Source of the DNA: Onstottus_B arcticum
GTDB lineage: Bacteria > Acidobacteriota > Blastocatellia > UBA7656
NCBI GenBank assembly: GCA_038040485.1
Contig: JBBPIE010000048.1
Span: 1 to 35,054 of the forward strand
Length of the DNA stretch: 35,054 nt
Reading direction: 5' to 3'
Made by a program: the position numbers and the translations under genes
The notes under the pieces: model-generated
Database searches by the model: none
The model's input: only the letters and a program-made list of their open reading frames with translations
What the model was told of the DNA's origin: nothing
In this document: positions 16,740-23,684 of the stretch, one piece after another
How positions within the stretch are numbered: the first letter of the stretch is position 1
Layout of the letters: each line of letters starts with the position of its first letter

Positions 16740-17819
16740 TCACTGACTGTTTGACGCCGCAAGCCTCACGTTGTTCTTGTTTCGCTCCTTGGCTTCATAC
16801 ATCGCCGCGTCGGCGAGTTCGATCAGCTTCTCCGGCTCCGCCGCGTGCTCGGGAAAGCTTGCCACCCCAAAACTTGCGGTCAGGTGAATGCTCGCTCCGA
16901 CGCCCCCGCTAAAGCGATGCGTGGAGATGTGCGTACGCACTCTCTCCGCCATTTGCAAGGCGGCCTTTGCGCCGGTTTCGGGCAGCATGAGAACGAACTC
17001 ATCGCCCCCGAACCTTGCGACAAAATCCGAATCGCGAACCGACGACGTGATCACTTCGGCTACCTCAGTCAGGGTCACGCTCCCGGCTCTGTGCCCGTAA
17101 GCGTCATTGACGAGCTTGAACCCGTCCAGGTCCATGAACACGACCGAAACCGCCGAAGCATACCGCCGGGCGCGCCGAATCTCGATGTCAAGGGCCCGGT
17201 ACATATAGCGAACGTTGTAGAGCCGCGTAAGATCATCGATCAGAGTTTGGCGTTCGGCGTTGTGATAATCGATCGCGTTCGCAAGCGCCGTCGCCAGTGC
17301 TCCACACATGAGCGCGACCGCTCGTGCTTCCTGCACGCTGAAGCTCTTCGGAGCGGCGTCCCCATTATTTCGCCTACGTTCGGCTTCAACTCCGCCGACC
17401 AGCCGCCAGCCCGCAAACAAAGGGACCGATAATGTGAGGCTGGCAGACCCACTCGATTCCGTAGTGACTGGCGACCTTTCGTTGATCGCCCGAACGAGGG
17501 GAACCTCCGGCGAGGACAAATCGATGAACGGGCCAGAGGTCAGCCCTTCGGGGTTTATCGCGCGGACTACCTCGAGACGGTCGGCGTGCTCTGACTTCAT
17601 AAAGACCGCCCACGAATCGGCTTGCACCAACCGCGGCAGGGCTTCCATCGCTACGCTCACGACCTCGCCGGCATCCAACGAGTCATGCAACTGCATTGCG
17701 GCTTCAAAGATCCTACTTGCTACAACACCCTCTTGCATCACCTTGCTCGCTCCAGCCGGCCGTCCTCGCGCGCCGGTCGCTGTCTTCTCCACCCACTTAA
17801 CCCCGGGCGTCGCACCCAC
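16740..17819 (-). CDS. GAF-GGDEF diguanylate cyclase
   Basis: About 359 residues from a GTG at 17817-17819 that follows GGGAG. An ATG at 17736-17738 is an alternative, and the longer frame opening with TTG at 17897 looks unnatural. Residues about 32-185 form a GAF-like sensor (SRIFEAAMQLHDSLDAGEVV, LTLSVPLFAGWRLVGGVEAE). The cyclase domain has DDLTRLYN, VVFMDLDGFKLVND, and an intact GGDEF at 271-275. Five residues before it, R262-x-x-D265 forms an I-site, so product inhibition by c-di-GMP is expected. It makes the second messenger c-di-GMP. Its position directly ahead of mreB, on the same strand, suggests co-transcription with the elongasome. No membrane segment is seen. Confidence 0.9.
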   Translation of the reverse strand: MGATPGVKWVEKTATGARGRPAGASKVMQEGVVASRIFEAAMQLHDSLDAGEVVSVAMEALPRLVQADSWAVFMKSEHADRLEVVRAINPEGLTSGPFIDLSSPEVPLVRAINERSPVTTESSGSASLTLSVPLFAGWRLVGGVEAERRRNNGDAAPKSFSVQEARAVALMCGALATALANAIDYHNAERQTLIDDLTRLYNVRYMYRALDIEIRRARRYASAVSVVFMDLDGFKLVNDAYGHRAGSVTLTEVAEVITSSVRDSDFVARFGGDEFVLMLPETGAKAALQMAERVRTHISTHRFSGGVGASIHLTASFGVASFPEHAAEPEKLIELADAAMYEAKERNKNNVRLAASNSQ

Positions 17820-18110
17820 AGCGTCTCCCGAGTCGTACCAAACACCAGAGCAAGAGAACGTCACTTCTAGAAGGAGGAACGACCGAGAGATGAACAAGCC
17901 CGAGCGGTTGACTTCACCTTTACGGTGTAAGCTTTTCTTAATTTCGACCGACGCCGCTTGTCCCGGAACGAGGCGCTTCCTGCGCTTGCGTATCGCCCGT
18001 TCTGCCGGCCCCCAATCCTAGTAACTCCTTAGATTTTGAAATTTAGCATGGCCGCATACAACAAGCAAGAAGCTTCGCCGAATGCACCAAGGAATCTGGG
18101 CGCTCAACCC

Positions 18111-18144
18111 TTAGACACCTCGTTCCTTTAGACACCTCGTTCCT
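18111..18144. repeat. 17-bp tandem duplication
   Basis: Two perfect adjacent copies of a 17-bp unit beginning TTAGACACCTCG, at 18111-18127 and 18128-18144. They lie about 45 bp upstream of the -35 of the aminotransferase promoter candidate. This could be a doubled operator or a simple slippage duplication. Confidence 0.7.
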
Positions 18145-18189
18145 TCGGCAGGCAGCGCGGTGAGCATACGTCGGGCCGAGCCGACTTCG

Positions 18190-18219
18190 TTGCTCGCCGG
18201 CATTTGGCCGTGCTAGAAT
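18190..18219 (+). promoter_or_regulatory. Putative sigma-70 promoter for the aminotransferase
   Basis: TTGCTC (18190-18195), an 18-bp spacer, then TAGAAT (18214-18219). Transcription would begin near 18226, just ahead of the AAGAGG ribosome binding site of the small leader ORF. Judged by eye against the consensus only. Confidence 0.45.
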
Positions 18220-18242
18220 GCGATTGCTTCAAGAGGTGAATC

Positions 18243-18302
18243 ATGAAAGTCGCAATCGCATCAGCTCCTCGCACCCTTCGCAGAAACCTCTTCGGTGACT
18301 AA
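18243..18302 (+). CDS. Possible 19-residue leader peptide
   Basis: The ORF MKVAIASAPRTLRRNLFGD starts at an ATG with AAGAGG six bases upstream (18231-18236) and ends at TAA. It sits between the promoter candidate and the aminotransferase start, 77 bp from the latter. Three arginines in a short stretch (PRTLRRN) could suit arginine-dependent attenuation of an acetylornithine-type aminotransferase, but this is speculation. Chance ORFs of this length are common; the strong ribosome binding site is the main support. Confidence 0.35.
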   Translation: MKVAIASAPRTLRRNLFGD

Positions 18303-18379
18303 CGCCCCTCCCAATTCGTAAGCAATCAAACGATCGATCCGATCAACTGTTTTAGCTTTAGCCGATTCGCGGAGGTACC

Positions 18380-19732
18380 ATGCAAGCAATCACCGAAACC
18401 ACGCTGCCGGAAATCAGAACAGCATTGCCGGGCCCGAAAGCCAAAGAAGCTCTCGCCCGTGACGCGAGATTCATATCACCCAGTTACACCCGAAGCTACC
18501 CGCTTGTGATGAAGCGTGGCTACGGCGCGATCATCGAAGACGTGGACGGCAACACGTTTCTCGACTTCAACGCCGGCGTCGCTGTATGCGCGCTCGGTCA
18601 CGGCAATCCCGAAATAGCCGAAGTCATCGCGAAACAGGCGCGCGACTTCGTTCACATATCGGGTACTGATTACTACTATCCGCAACAGACCGAGCTTGCG
18701 GAGAAACTGAGCGAGGTGACGCCGGGCGATTTCGCCAAGCGAATTCACTACGGCAACTCCGGCGCCGAAGCGATGGAAGGCGCGCTCAAAGCCGCGATCT
18801 ATTCGACAGGCCGCGACAAGCTGATCGCGTTTCGCGGCGCGTTTCACGGACGAACATTTGGCACGCTGTCGCTGACCGCTTCGCGTGCCGCCCAGCGGCG
18901 AGGCTTCGGGCCTCAAGCTCTCGACGTGACTCACGTGCCCTTTGCGAACCCGATAAGGTTTCCGCTCGAGCGTAGTGAAGGCGAAGGTGTGGGCCGCCGC
19001 GTTGCCCGCTACATCGAACAGACAATCTTCAAGACGACCGTCGCGCCCGAAGACTGCGCGGCCATCGTAGTCGAACCGGTTCAGGGTGAAGGCGGCTACG
19101 TCGTTCCGGACTCCGGTTTTCTTCCCGAGCTTCGGCGAATCTGCGACCAGCACGGCATCGTGCTGATCGTGGACGAAGTGCAGTCAGGGATGGGACGAAC
19201 CGGTAAACTCTGGGCAATAGAGCACTTCGGCGTTGTGCCCGACATAATGTGCATGGCGAAAGCGATCGGCGGCGGGCTTCCGCTCGGCGTAACGCTCGCA
19301 CGTGAAGACCTGATGCGATGGCACGTAGGCGCTCACGCTTCGACGTTCGGAGGCAACCCAGTTGCAATCGCGGCGGCGATGAAGACCTTCGAGATTCTAG
19401 AGCGCGGCGTAATGAAGAACGCAGCGGAAATAGGAGCTTATCTGATGGACCGGCTGCGCGAGCTTAAGGAAAAGCACCGTTCGATCGTGGACGTGCGAGG
19501 TCTTGGGCTGATGATCGGCGTCGAGCTTGGGCGGGACGCGAAAGCGCTCGAGCCCTGGCCGGAGTTGCGAGACAAGATCGTTGTTGAGTGCTTCAATCGC
19601 GGGCTGGTGATCCAGGGCGCGGGCGAGTCTTCGATTCGGTTCTCGCCGCCGTTGATCATCGATCGCGAGCAAGCGGATTTTGCGGTTGATACGCTCGACT
19701 CGGCAATCACGACTTCGCTTAAGTCAAGCTGA
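18380..19732 (+). CDS. Class-III PLP-dependent aminotransferase (acetylornithine/GABA family)
   Basis: 450 residues. PLP-binding landmarks are the NSGAEAMEGALK phosphate-binding segment (126-137), D265 in LIVDEVQSGMGRTGK, the Schiff-base lysine K294 in MCMAKAIGGGLPLG, and STFGGNPVA near residue 325. The ~30-residue N-terminal extension and FISPSYTRSYPLVMKRG resemble the acetylornithine aminotransferase family proteins that include GABA aminotransferases and, in archaea, amino-acid racemases. The exact substrate is therefore open. The ATG follows GGAGGT with ideal spacing. It is transcribed divergently from the wall operon and has its own terminator candidates, so it is probably monocistronic apart from the leader ORF. 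Confidence 0.9.
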   Translation: MQAITETTLPEIRTALPGPKAKEALARDARFISPSYTRSYPLVMKRGYGAIIEDVDGNTFLDFNAGVAVCALGHGNPEIAEVIAKQARDFVHISGTDYYYPQQTELAEKLSEVTPGDFAKRIHYGNSGAEAMEGALKAAIYSTGRDKLIAFRGAFHGRTFGTLSLTASRAAQRRGFGPQALDVTHVPFANPIRFPLERSEGEGVGRRVARYIEQTIFKTTVAPEDCAAIVVEPVQGEGGYVVPDSGFLPELRRICDQHGIVLIVDEVQSGMGRTGKLWAIEHFGVVPDIMCMAKAIGGGLPLGVTLAREDLMRWHVGAHASTFGGNPVAIAAAMKTFEILERGVMKNAAEIGAYLMDRLRELKEKHRSIVDVRGLGLMIGVELGRDAKALEPWPELRDKIVVECFNRGLVIQGAGESSIRFSPPLIIDREQADFAVDTLDSAITTSLKSS

Positions 19733-19758
19733 CTAGTTGCGCTTCCGAGGTCAGCGTG

Positions 19759-19779
19759 GAGAACGATGTTCTCTCTTTT
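19759..19779 (+). terminator. Short hairpin plus T-rich tail after aminotransferase
   Basis: GAGAAC (19759-19764) and GTTCTC (19768-19773) form a 6-bp stem with a three-base loop, followed by TCTTTT. It lies 26 bp after the aminotransferase stop. Confidence 0.5.
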
Positions 19780-19783
19780 CATG

Positions 19784-19828
19784 GCTACCGCTGTTGACGC
19801 TCTCTCATAGGGTGTAGTAGCTTTTTTT
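19784..19828 (+). terminator. Second terminator candidate with seven-T tail
   Basis: GCTAC (19784-19788) can pair with GTAGC (19817-19821), immediately followed by seven T residues (19822-19828). The loop is long, about 28 bases, so the T-run is the better evidence. Confidence 0.35.
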
Positions 19829-20038
19829 GGCAGTTCTGGACAAGGGTCACCGCAAACTAGCTGCCAAATCTCGTGCGATTCCCGATACTCATCTGGTGAT
19901 CCTCCTCGAAACGGTGGGCAACTAGGGCTAGGTGATGTGCACCCGGTGCCTCATACGTCATAGCTGAACGCGAACGATCACGGTAAAGCTGATCTCCCGC
20001 CGTTTTGGTTGGAATATCTTGCTTGAAAAGAGGCAAAC

Positions 20039-20257
20039 ATGTCTCATCCTGCGGATTCAACCGTCTGGTGCCCGCTGTGCCAAAAACGCGTACAGCTAGT
20101 AAGGGTCTGCAATGCCGCGAAGATGGTCGACGTTCATACCAGAACAATCTATCGGTATATCGACGAAGGCTTAGTATATTCCCTAAGAGTCGCAGGCAAG
20201 ACATATCGCGTCTGCGGCGACTGCTTGTACAGGCAAGCGCCGGACGCCAACCATTAG
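20039..20257 (+). CDS. Small DNA-binding protein: HTH nested inside a zinc ribbon
   Basis: 72 residues. Two CxxC knuckles, C11-PL-C14 and C59-GD-C62, flank residues 26-54 (AAKMVDVHTRTIYRYIDEGL followed by VYSLRVAGK). That middle stretch matches the excisionase/MerR-type helix-turn-helix of the form AAxxxxVxxRTIYRYIxxGxL. The knuckles would pair into one zinc site closing around the HTH. The ATG has AGAGG six bases upstream. It is first in the plus-strand cassette at 20.0-23.5 kb and is a plausible regulator of it. An antisense 136-residue frame (19857-20267) overlaps it and is judged a shadow. Confidence 0.8.
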   Translation: MSHPADSTVWCPLCQKRVQLVRVCNAAKMVDVHTRTIYRYIDEGLVYSLRVAGKTYRVCGDCLYRQAPDANH

Positions 20258-20538
20258 CTCCTGACATACTGTGACAGATGTGACGTTTCTCCTCGCTCTG
20301 CCATCGAAATCAGCGTATCGTCCTTTCCAGAGAGGGTCATATCATAGAGCCAAGAACCGAAAGAGAATCTGCGGTTTTCTTCGTGCGGCCCCGGAGAACA
20401 CGGGTTAGTATCGCCTGATACGCGTTAACCGGCGCTCGCATACAGAATGCCACTCCGCACTCTCGAAACTGGATTAGGTGCTTCTCGATTGGCTGCGCTT
20501 AGAAGAAGTTACAAAGTCCAGATCAAAGGAGTTTTGCA

Positions 20539-21030
20539 ATGAAGCAAAAAATGTTCGTACTGTTACTCGCGTTGCTCTTGGTGGCGTCTCAGGCGTCTGC
20601 ATTGTCCGCGGTCGCGACGGACGCTCTTTACTGTGAGGCGATGCTACGTGAAAGAATTGTTAAAAGAACAATACTTCCCTACCCTCGACAAGCGCTGGAC
20701 AACGGCGCGCAAGGAAGAGTCATTGTCGCAGTCGTCTTCGATCAGTATGGAGACCTTTCGAAAGTCGAAGTACTAGAGGCCCCGCATCCCTCGACCAAGC
20801 AAGCCGTCATAGACACACTCAAGGACTGGAAAGCTGCACGCATGGGCACATCTTCTGGCCCAATCAATTTGGTAGGGTGGCTAAGTTTTGATTTTTCAAT
20901 ACAGGGTGGCGTAGGGCATGTGGAATATGCCGAGCGTAGTAATGACGATGATAAACCTGACAAACGATACATCCACCCATTCATTCGTAGTAAACCCCCG
21001 TTTTATTACCAGTATCAATTTGGGGGCTGA
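20539..21030 (+). CDS. Secreted TonB-C-terminal-like protein, first copy
   Basis: 163 residues. The signal peptide (1-22) is strongly hydrophobic (MFVLLLALLLVASQASA). Residues about 45-120 resemble a free-standing TonB C-terminal domain: ILPYPRQALDNGAQGRVIVA, VVFDQYGDLSKVEVLEAPHP, then the helix TKQAVIDTLKDWKAARM. There is no membrane-anchored Pro-rich linker, so it cannot act as a classical TonB. The C-terminal tail is charged (RSNDDDKPDKR) and then aromatic-rich (FYYQYQFGG). The ATG follows AAAGGAG. The 281-bp region upstream has a short inverted repeat, GTATC paired with GATAC, and a TGTGAC direct repeat, possible operator sites. Confidence 0.8.
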   Translation: MKQKMFVLLLALLLVASQASALSAVATDALYCEAMLRERIVKRTILPYPRQALDNGAQGRVIVAVVFDQYGDLSKVEVLEAPHPSTKQAVIDTLKDWKAARMGTSSGPINLVGWLSFDFSIQGGVGHVEYAERSNDDDKPDKRYIHPFIRSKPPFYYQYQFGG

Positions 21031-21121
21031 GTCCTGCATTGACGCAGTCATTCGGTAAGCACGTCTTCTTGGCAATTTGCGAATTTCTCTCAGGATCTCC
21101 ATTCATTAGGAGTGCGCGTTC

Positions 21122-21556
21122 ATGTTCGATCGCCCTCAAGGAATAAGCCGTGTTCTGATTCTGGCCGGGTTGGCGTTGCTAATGCCCCGACCTGTGCTCG
21201 CATCGGGTTATGTCGTGATCGGTGAGGAGAGTTTACGTAAGCTGGCGATCATATCTCCCACACCAGGATATCCCACAACGTCGAAGCAAAACAGAGCAAC
21301 AGGGGTGTCAGTTACCAAGTTTTACGTTGATGAAAAGGGCCATGTTGAGAACATCCAAGTCCTTCAGGCGCCTGACCAATTCATTGAAGCCTCTCTGGTT
21401 AAAGCGATTAGCCAATGGAAATTCCAGCCCTATCACTTCAATGGGAGAACAAGGCGCGTTCTCGGTAAGCTGACTTTTTATTTTACGCTAGAGCGAGGAA
21501 GGGGAGACGTGCAGAATCCGCGGTTTACCATCTTCTCAAAAGATCGACAGAGATAG
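21122..21556 (+). CDS. Secreted TonB-C-terminal-like protein, second copy
   Basis: 144 residues with a signal peptide (1-27, core VLILAGLALLMPRPVLA). Residues about 49-132 fit the same fold as the preceding gene: PTPGYPTTSKQNRATGVSVT, KFYVDEKGHVENIQVLQAPD, LVKAISQWKFQPYHFNGRTR. The VLEAP/VLQAP and DTLKDWK/KAISQWK correspondences show the two genes are diverged paralogs. The start has AGGAG nine to ten bases upstream. It is nine bases ahead of the next gene. Base composition here is visibly more AT-rich than the flanking core genes. Confidence 0.78.
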   Translation: MFDRPQGISRVLILAGLALLMPRPVLASGYVVIGEESLRKLAIISPTPGYPTTSKQNRATGVSVTKFYVDEKGHVENIQVLQAPDQFIEASLVKAISQWKFQPYHFNGRTRRVLGKLTFYFTLERGRGDVQNPRFTIFSKDRQR

Positions 21557-21565
21557 AGGAACACA

Positions 21566-22441
21566 ATGAAGAGTAGCTTTAACGCGAAGGTCGAGTTAGC
21601 GGCTAATATCACTATCGTCGCGGCTCTTCTCTTATATGGCGCAAGCCTGCTGAAGCATAAGATCTTTCCTGGCCAAGATGCAGATCACATCAAGGAACTA
21701 AAGAAGAATGGCGAGCGGATAACGGTACCGGGGGTAGAGTGGAGCAATTATTCAAAAACGCTGTTGCTGGCCATAGCGCCGGGATGTGACTTCTGCGAAA
21801 GCAGCGCTCCATTCTATCGGGCTCTATCGAAGGAAGTGGCCCAAAATAAACGGCTGCGATTGATCGCGCTCTTGCCGGCATCAGCCGCCAATGACGAGAG
21901 TTTTCTCGACCGCCTCAGTATTTCAGAAGACAGGGTGAGATCGGTTTCGTTCAATTCACTGGGGATAGAAGGAACCCCGACTCTTGTTTTAGTGGATTCC
22001 AGTGGCGTCATGACCAAGTCTTGGGTCGGCAAGTTGACTCGCGAGCAGGAGGCTGACGTACTTGACTCGCTAGCGGAGGAGGCGGCCACAACGGTGATTA
22101 CGGCGGACGACTTGGCCAAAGCACTCGCCGAGAAGGAACCGATAGTCGTGGTCGATTTGAGCGGCAGACAGCAGTACGCCGGCGGACATATTCCAGGCGC
22201 GAGAAACATTCCGATTGACGAACTGGCATCGCGTGCCCTCCAGGAATTGGCGCCCTCCAAAAGGCTTGCACTTTACTGCCGCTGCGACCAGGACCAGCTA
22301 AGCAAAATCGGCGCGCGAATTCTCAATATAGGCATCGGTGGCTTCAACGACATTTACATATTAGAAGGCGGGTTGAACGGTTGGGAAACTGCTGGCTTTC
22401 CTAAAGCAACACTTAGACACATGACCATATATAACCAATAA
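21566..22441 (+). CDS. Membrane-anchored thioredoxin-like/rhodanese fusion
   Basis: 291 residues. One N-terminal membrane segment (about 11-28) anchors a thioredoxin-like domain (about 55-170) with active-site C74-DF-C77 and a GTPTL segment with cis-proline P138. Residues about 178-282 form a rhodanese domain: VVVDLSGRQQYAGGHIPGAR, NIPIDEL, the catalytic loop LYCRCDQDQ with C238 and C240, and ILEGGLNGWETAGFP. The rhodanese loop is not the standard CRxGxRS form, so sulfur-transfer specificity is uncertain. The predicted role is thiol oxidoreduction and/or persulfide transfer at the outer face of the membrane. The ATG follows AGAGGA. It is immediately upstream of the 43-residue ORF and the cysteine-rich secreted protein. 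Confidence 0.85.
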   Translation: MKSSFNAKVELAANITIVAALLLYGASLLKHKIFPGQDADHIKELKKNGERITVPGVEWSNYSKTLLLAIAPGCDFCESSAPFYRALSKEVAQNKRLRLIALLPASAANDESFLDRLSISEDRVRSVSFNSLGIEGTPTLVLVDSSGVMTKSWVGKLTREQEADVLDSLAEEAATTVITADDLAKALAEKEPIVVVDLSGRQQYAGGHIPGARNIPIDELASRALQELAPSKRLALYCRCDQDQLSKIGARILNIGIGGFNDIYILEGGLNGWETAGFPKATLRHMTIYNQ

Positions 22442-22452
22442 CAAGTGGTCCG

Positions 22453-22584
22453 ATGAGAGATTTACTCAAGGCCATTGGTTATGCGAGGAAAGTAACCGCG
22501 CTTTGTCAGAGGCTTATTGAATCCTGCAAAAGCGAAACTTTTGTGCCAGGCACGTTACAAGGACTAAAGGGTCAACGGAGGTAA
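22453..22584 (+). CDS. Possible 43-residue small protein between rhodanese and Cys-rich genes
   Basis: ATG at 22453 is 11 bases past the rhodanese-gene stop, and the TAA at 22582-22584 is two bases before the next ATG. The ORF therefore exactly fills the gap and contains the next gene's ribosome binding site in its last codons. It reads MRDLLKAIGYARKVTALCQR, then LIESCKSETFVPGTLQGLKG and a QRR end. The first half can form an amphipathic helix, and there are two cysteines. The upstream site is weak (AAGTGG). It could be a translational coupler, a small cassette component or a peptide precursor. I recognise no family. Confidence 0.45.
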   Translation: MRDLLKAIGYARKVTALCQRLIESCKSETFVPGTLQGLKGQRR

Positions 22585-22586
22585 GG

Positions 22587-23510
22587 ATGAAAAGCTGGTT
22601 GCTGTGTATTAAGCTCATCATTGTCTTTCTAGTCATCCGGTCAGAATTCCCCGGAACTGCCGAGCTACAACCATGCGGACTGACTGAGATCACTCCTTTT
22701 GTCTGTGTGGCAGAGCATGACCCTAATGGCAACCTGACAGGGAATTCGATCTGTGATTTCAGAGAGGAATATGAAGGGTGCGGATTTCAACCCTCCTGCA
22801 TAGTTCAGCCGCCAAATCCTGTGACCGGTCACCGCCGCTGCACCGGTAGCGCCTGCGATCCGTGTTACGACCCCGGTGGCGGCGGTGGGGGCGGCGGCGC
22901 GGGGGGCGGTCCGCCGGGCGGTTGTATACTCTGTCTCGATGGGGGTACAGACCCCATCACTTGTGAATGCAATACGCCTATACTGATAGACACTCTTGGC
23001 GACGGATTTGATCTCACAGACGCTGCTCATGGCGCAAATTTCGACCTCAATTCCGACGGAGTGGCTGAGCGCCTTTCGTGGACTTCAGCCCACTCGGACG
23101 ATGCATTCCTCGCCCTTGACCGGAATGGCAATGGCCGCATAGATAGTGGCAGGGAGCTATTTGGCAACTTCACGCCGCAGCCGACATGCCCGCGACCGAA
23201 TGGGTTTCTCGGGCTAGCCGAGTTTGACAAGTCTGCAAAAGGCGGCAACGGCGATGGACTGATAGATCGCAGGGACGCGGTGTTCTCCTCTTTGCGCCTA
23301 TGGCAGGATAAGAATCACAACGGCGTCTCGGCGCCAGGCGAACTGCAGACTCTGAGGTCTCTCGGGGTCGATTGGATCTCTCTCGATTACAGCACATCAC
23401 GGCGCAGGGATCAGTACGGCAATTGGTTCCGTTATCGCGCAAGGGTGAAAGATACTGCGCAGGCGCACGTCGGCCGGTGGGCTTGGGACGTGATCCTTGT
23501 TAGTCAATAA
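22587..23510 (+). CDS. Secreted cysteine-rich protein with calcium-binding loops
   Basis: 307 residues. A signal-like hydrophobic N-terminus (LLCIKLIIVFLVI) is followed by residues 28-130 with 12 cysteines in pairs such as C90-DP-C93, C113-IL-C116 and C126-E-C128. A glycine run occupies 97-112. From residue 131 a domain seen in calcium-binding surface proteins begins (PILIDTLGDGFDLT, FDLNSDGVAERLSW). It has DxNxDG/EF-hand-like loops at 153-161, 178-190 (DRNGNGRIDSGRE), 221-230 and 241-252 (DKNHNGVSAPGE). It is probably exported and stabilised by Ca2+ and disulfides. The ATG has GGAGGT close upstream. The thioredoxin-like/rhodanese neighbour is a natural candidate for its thiol maturation. Confidence 0.8.
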   Translation: MKSWLLCIKLIIVFLVIRSEFPGTAELQPCGLTEITPFVCVAEHDPNGNLTGNSICDFREEYEGCGFQPSCIVQPPNPVTGHRRCTGSACDPCYDPGGGGGGGGAGGGPPGGCILCLDGGTDPITCECNTPILIDTLGDGFDLTDAAHGANFDLNSDGVAERLSWTSAHSDDAFLALDRNGNGRIDSGRELFGNFTPQPTCPRPNGFLGLAEFDKSAKGGNGDGLIDRRDAVFSSLRLWQDKNHNGVSAPGELQTLRSLGVDWISLDYSTSRRRDQYGNWFRYRARVKDTAQAHVGRWAWDVILVSQ

Positions 23511-23645
23511 GAACTGATCGTCCGCAAGCACGGTGCAAGTCACTTTCGGTCATCGGCTGGCTAAGACGCGTGCACGACCCGACCAGGGTGACGATGAACG
23601 TCGCGAGCGGTCCGCTATCGAGTCGAGCCGCTCGATGGTCGTAGC

Positions 23646-23674
23646 CCTGGTTCTTGTCTCCTGGAAAAACCAGG
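23646..23674. terminator. Hairpin between convergent genes
   Basis: CCTGGTT (23646-23652) and AACCAGG (23668-23674) form a 7-bp stem between the convergent Cys-rich protein gene and the phosphodiesterase gene. An A-run inside the loop reads as T-rich on the minus strand. It is a weak candidate for a shared terminator. Confidence 0.35.
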
Positions 23675-23684
23675 CTGAGAGTTC

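Larger units (their letters stand above)
17820..18379. other. Divergent intergenic region between GGDEF gene and aminotransferase
   Basis: About 560 bp. It contains a 17-bp tandem duplication (18111-18144), a plus-strand promoter candidate (18190-18219) and a possible 19-residue leader ORF (18243-18302), described separately. A small inverted repeat, CACC paired with GGTG around 17915-17927, lies near the GGDEF gene. The minus-strand promoter of the wall operon should be here, but I could not identify a convincing -35/-10 pair. Confidence 0.4.

Noticed and set aside
18476..19153. 225-codon minus-strand frame
   Set aside because: Antisense to the aminotransferase with intact PLP motifs.
19857..20267. 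136-codon minus-strand frame
   Set aside because: Overlaps the Zn-HTH gene, which has recognisable motifs and a good ribosome binding site.
20447..20542. 31-codon ORF overlapping the first TonB-C-like gene by ATGA
   Set aside because: No ribosome binding site and ordinary composition; kept out as a likely chance ORF.
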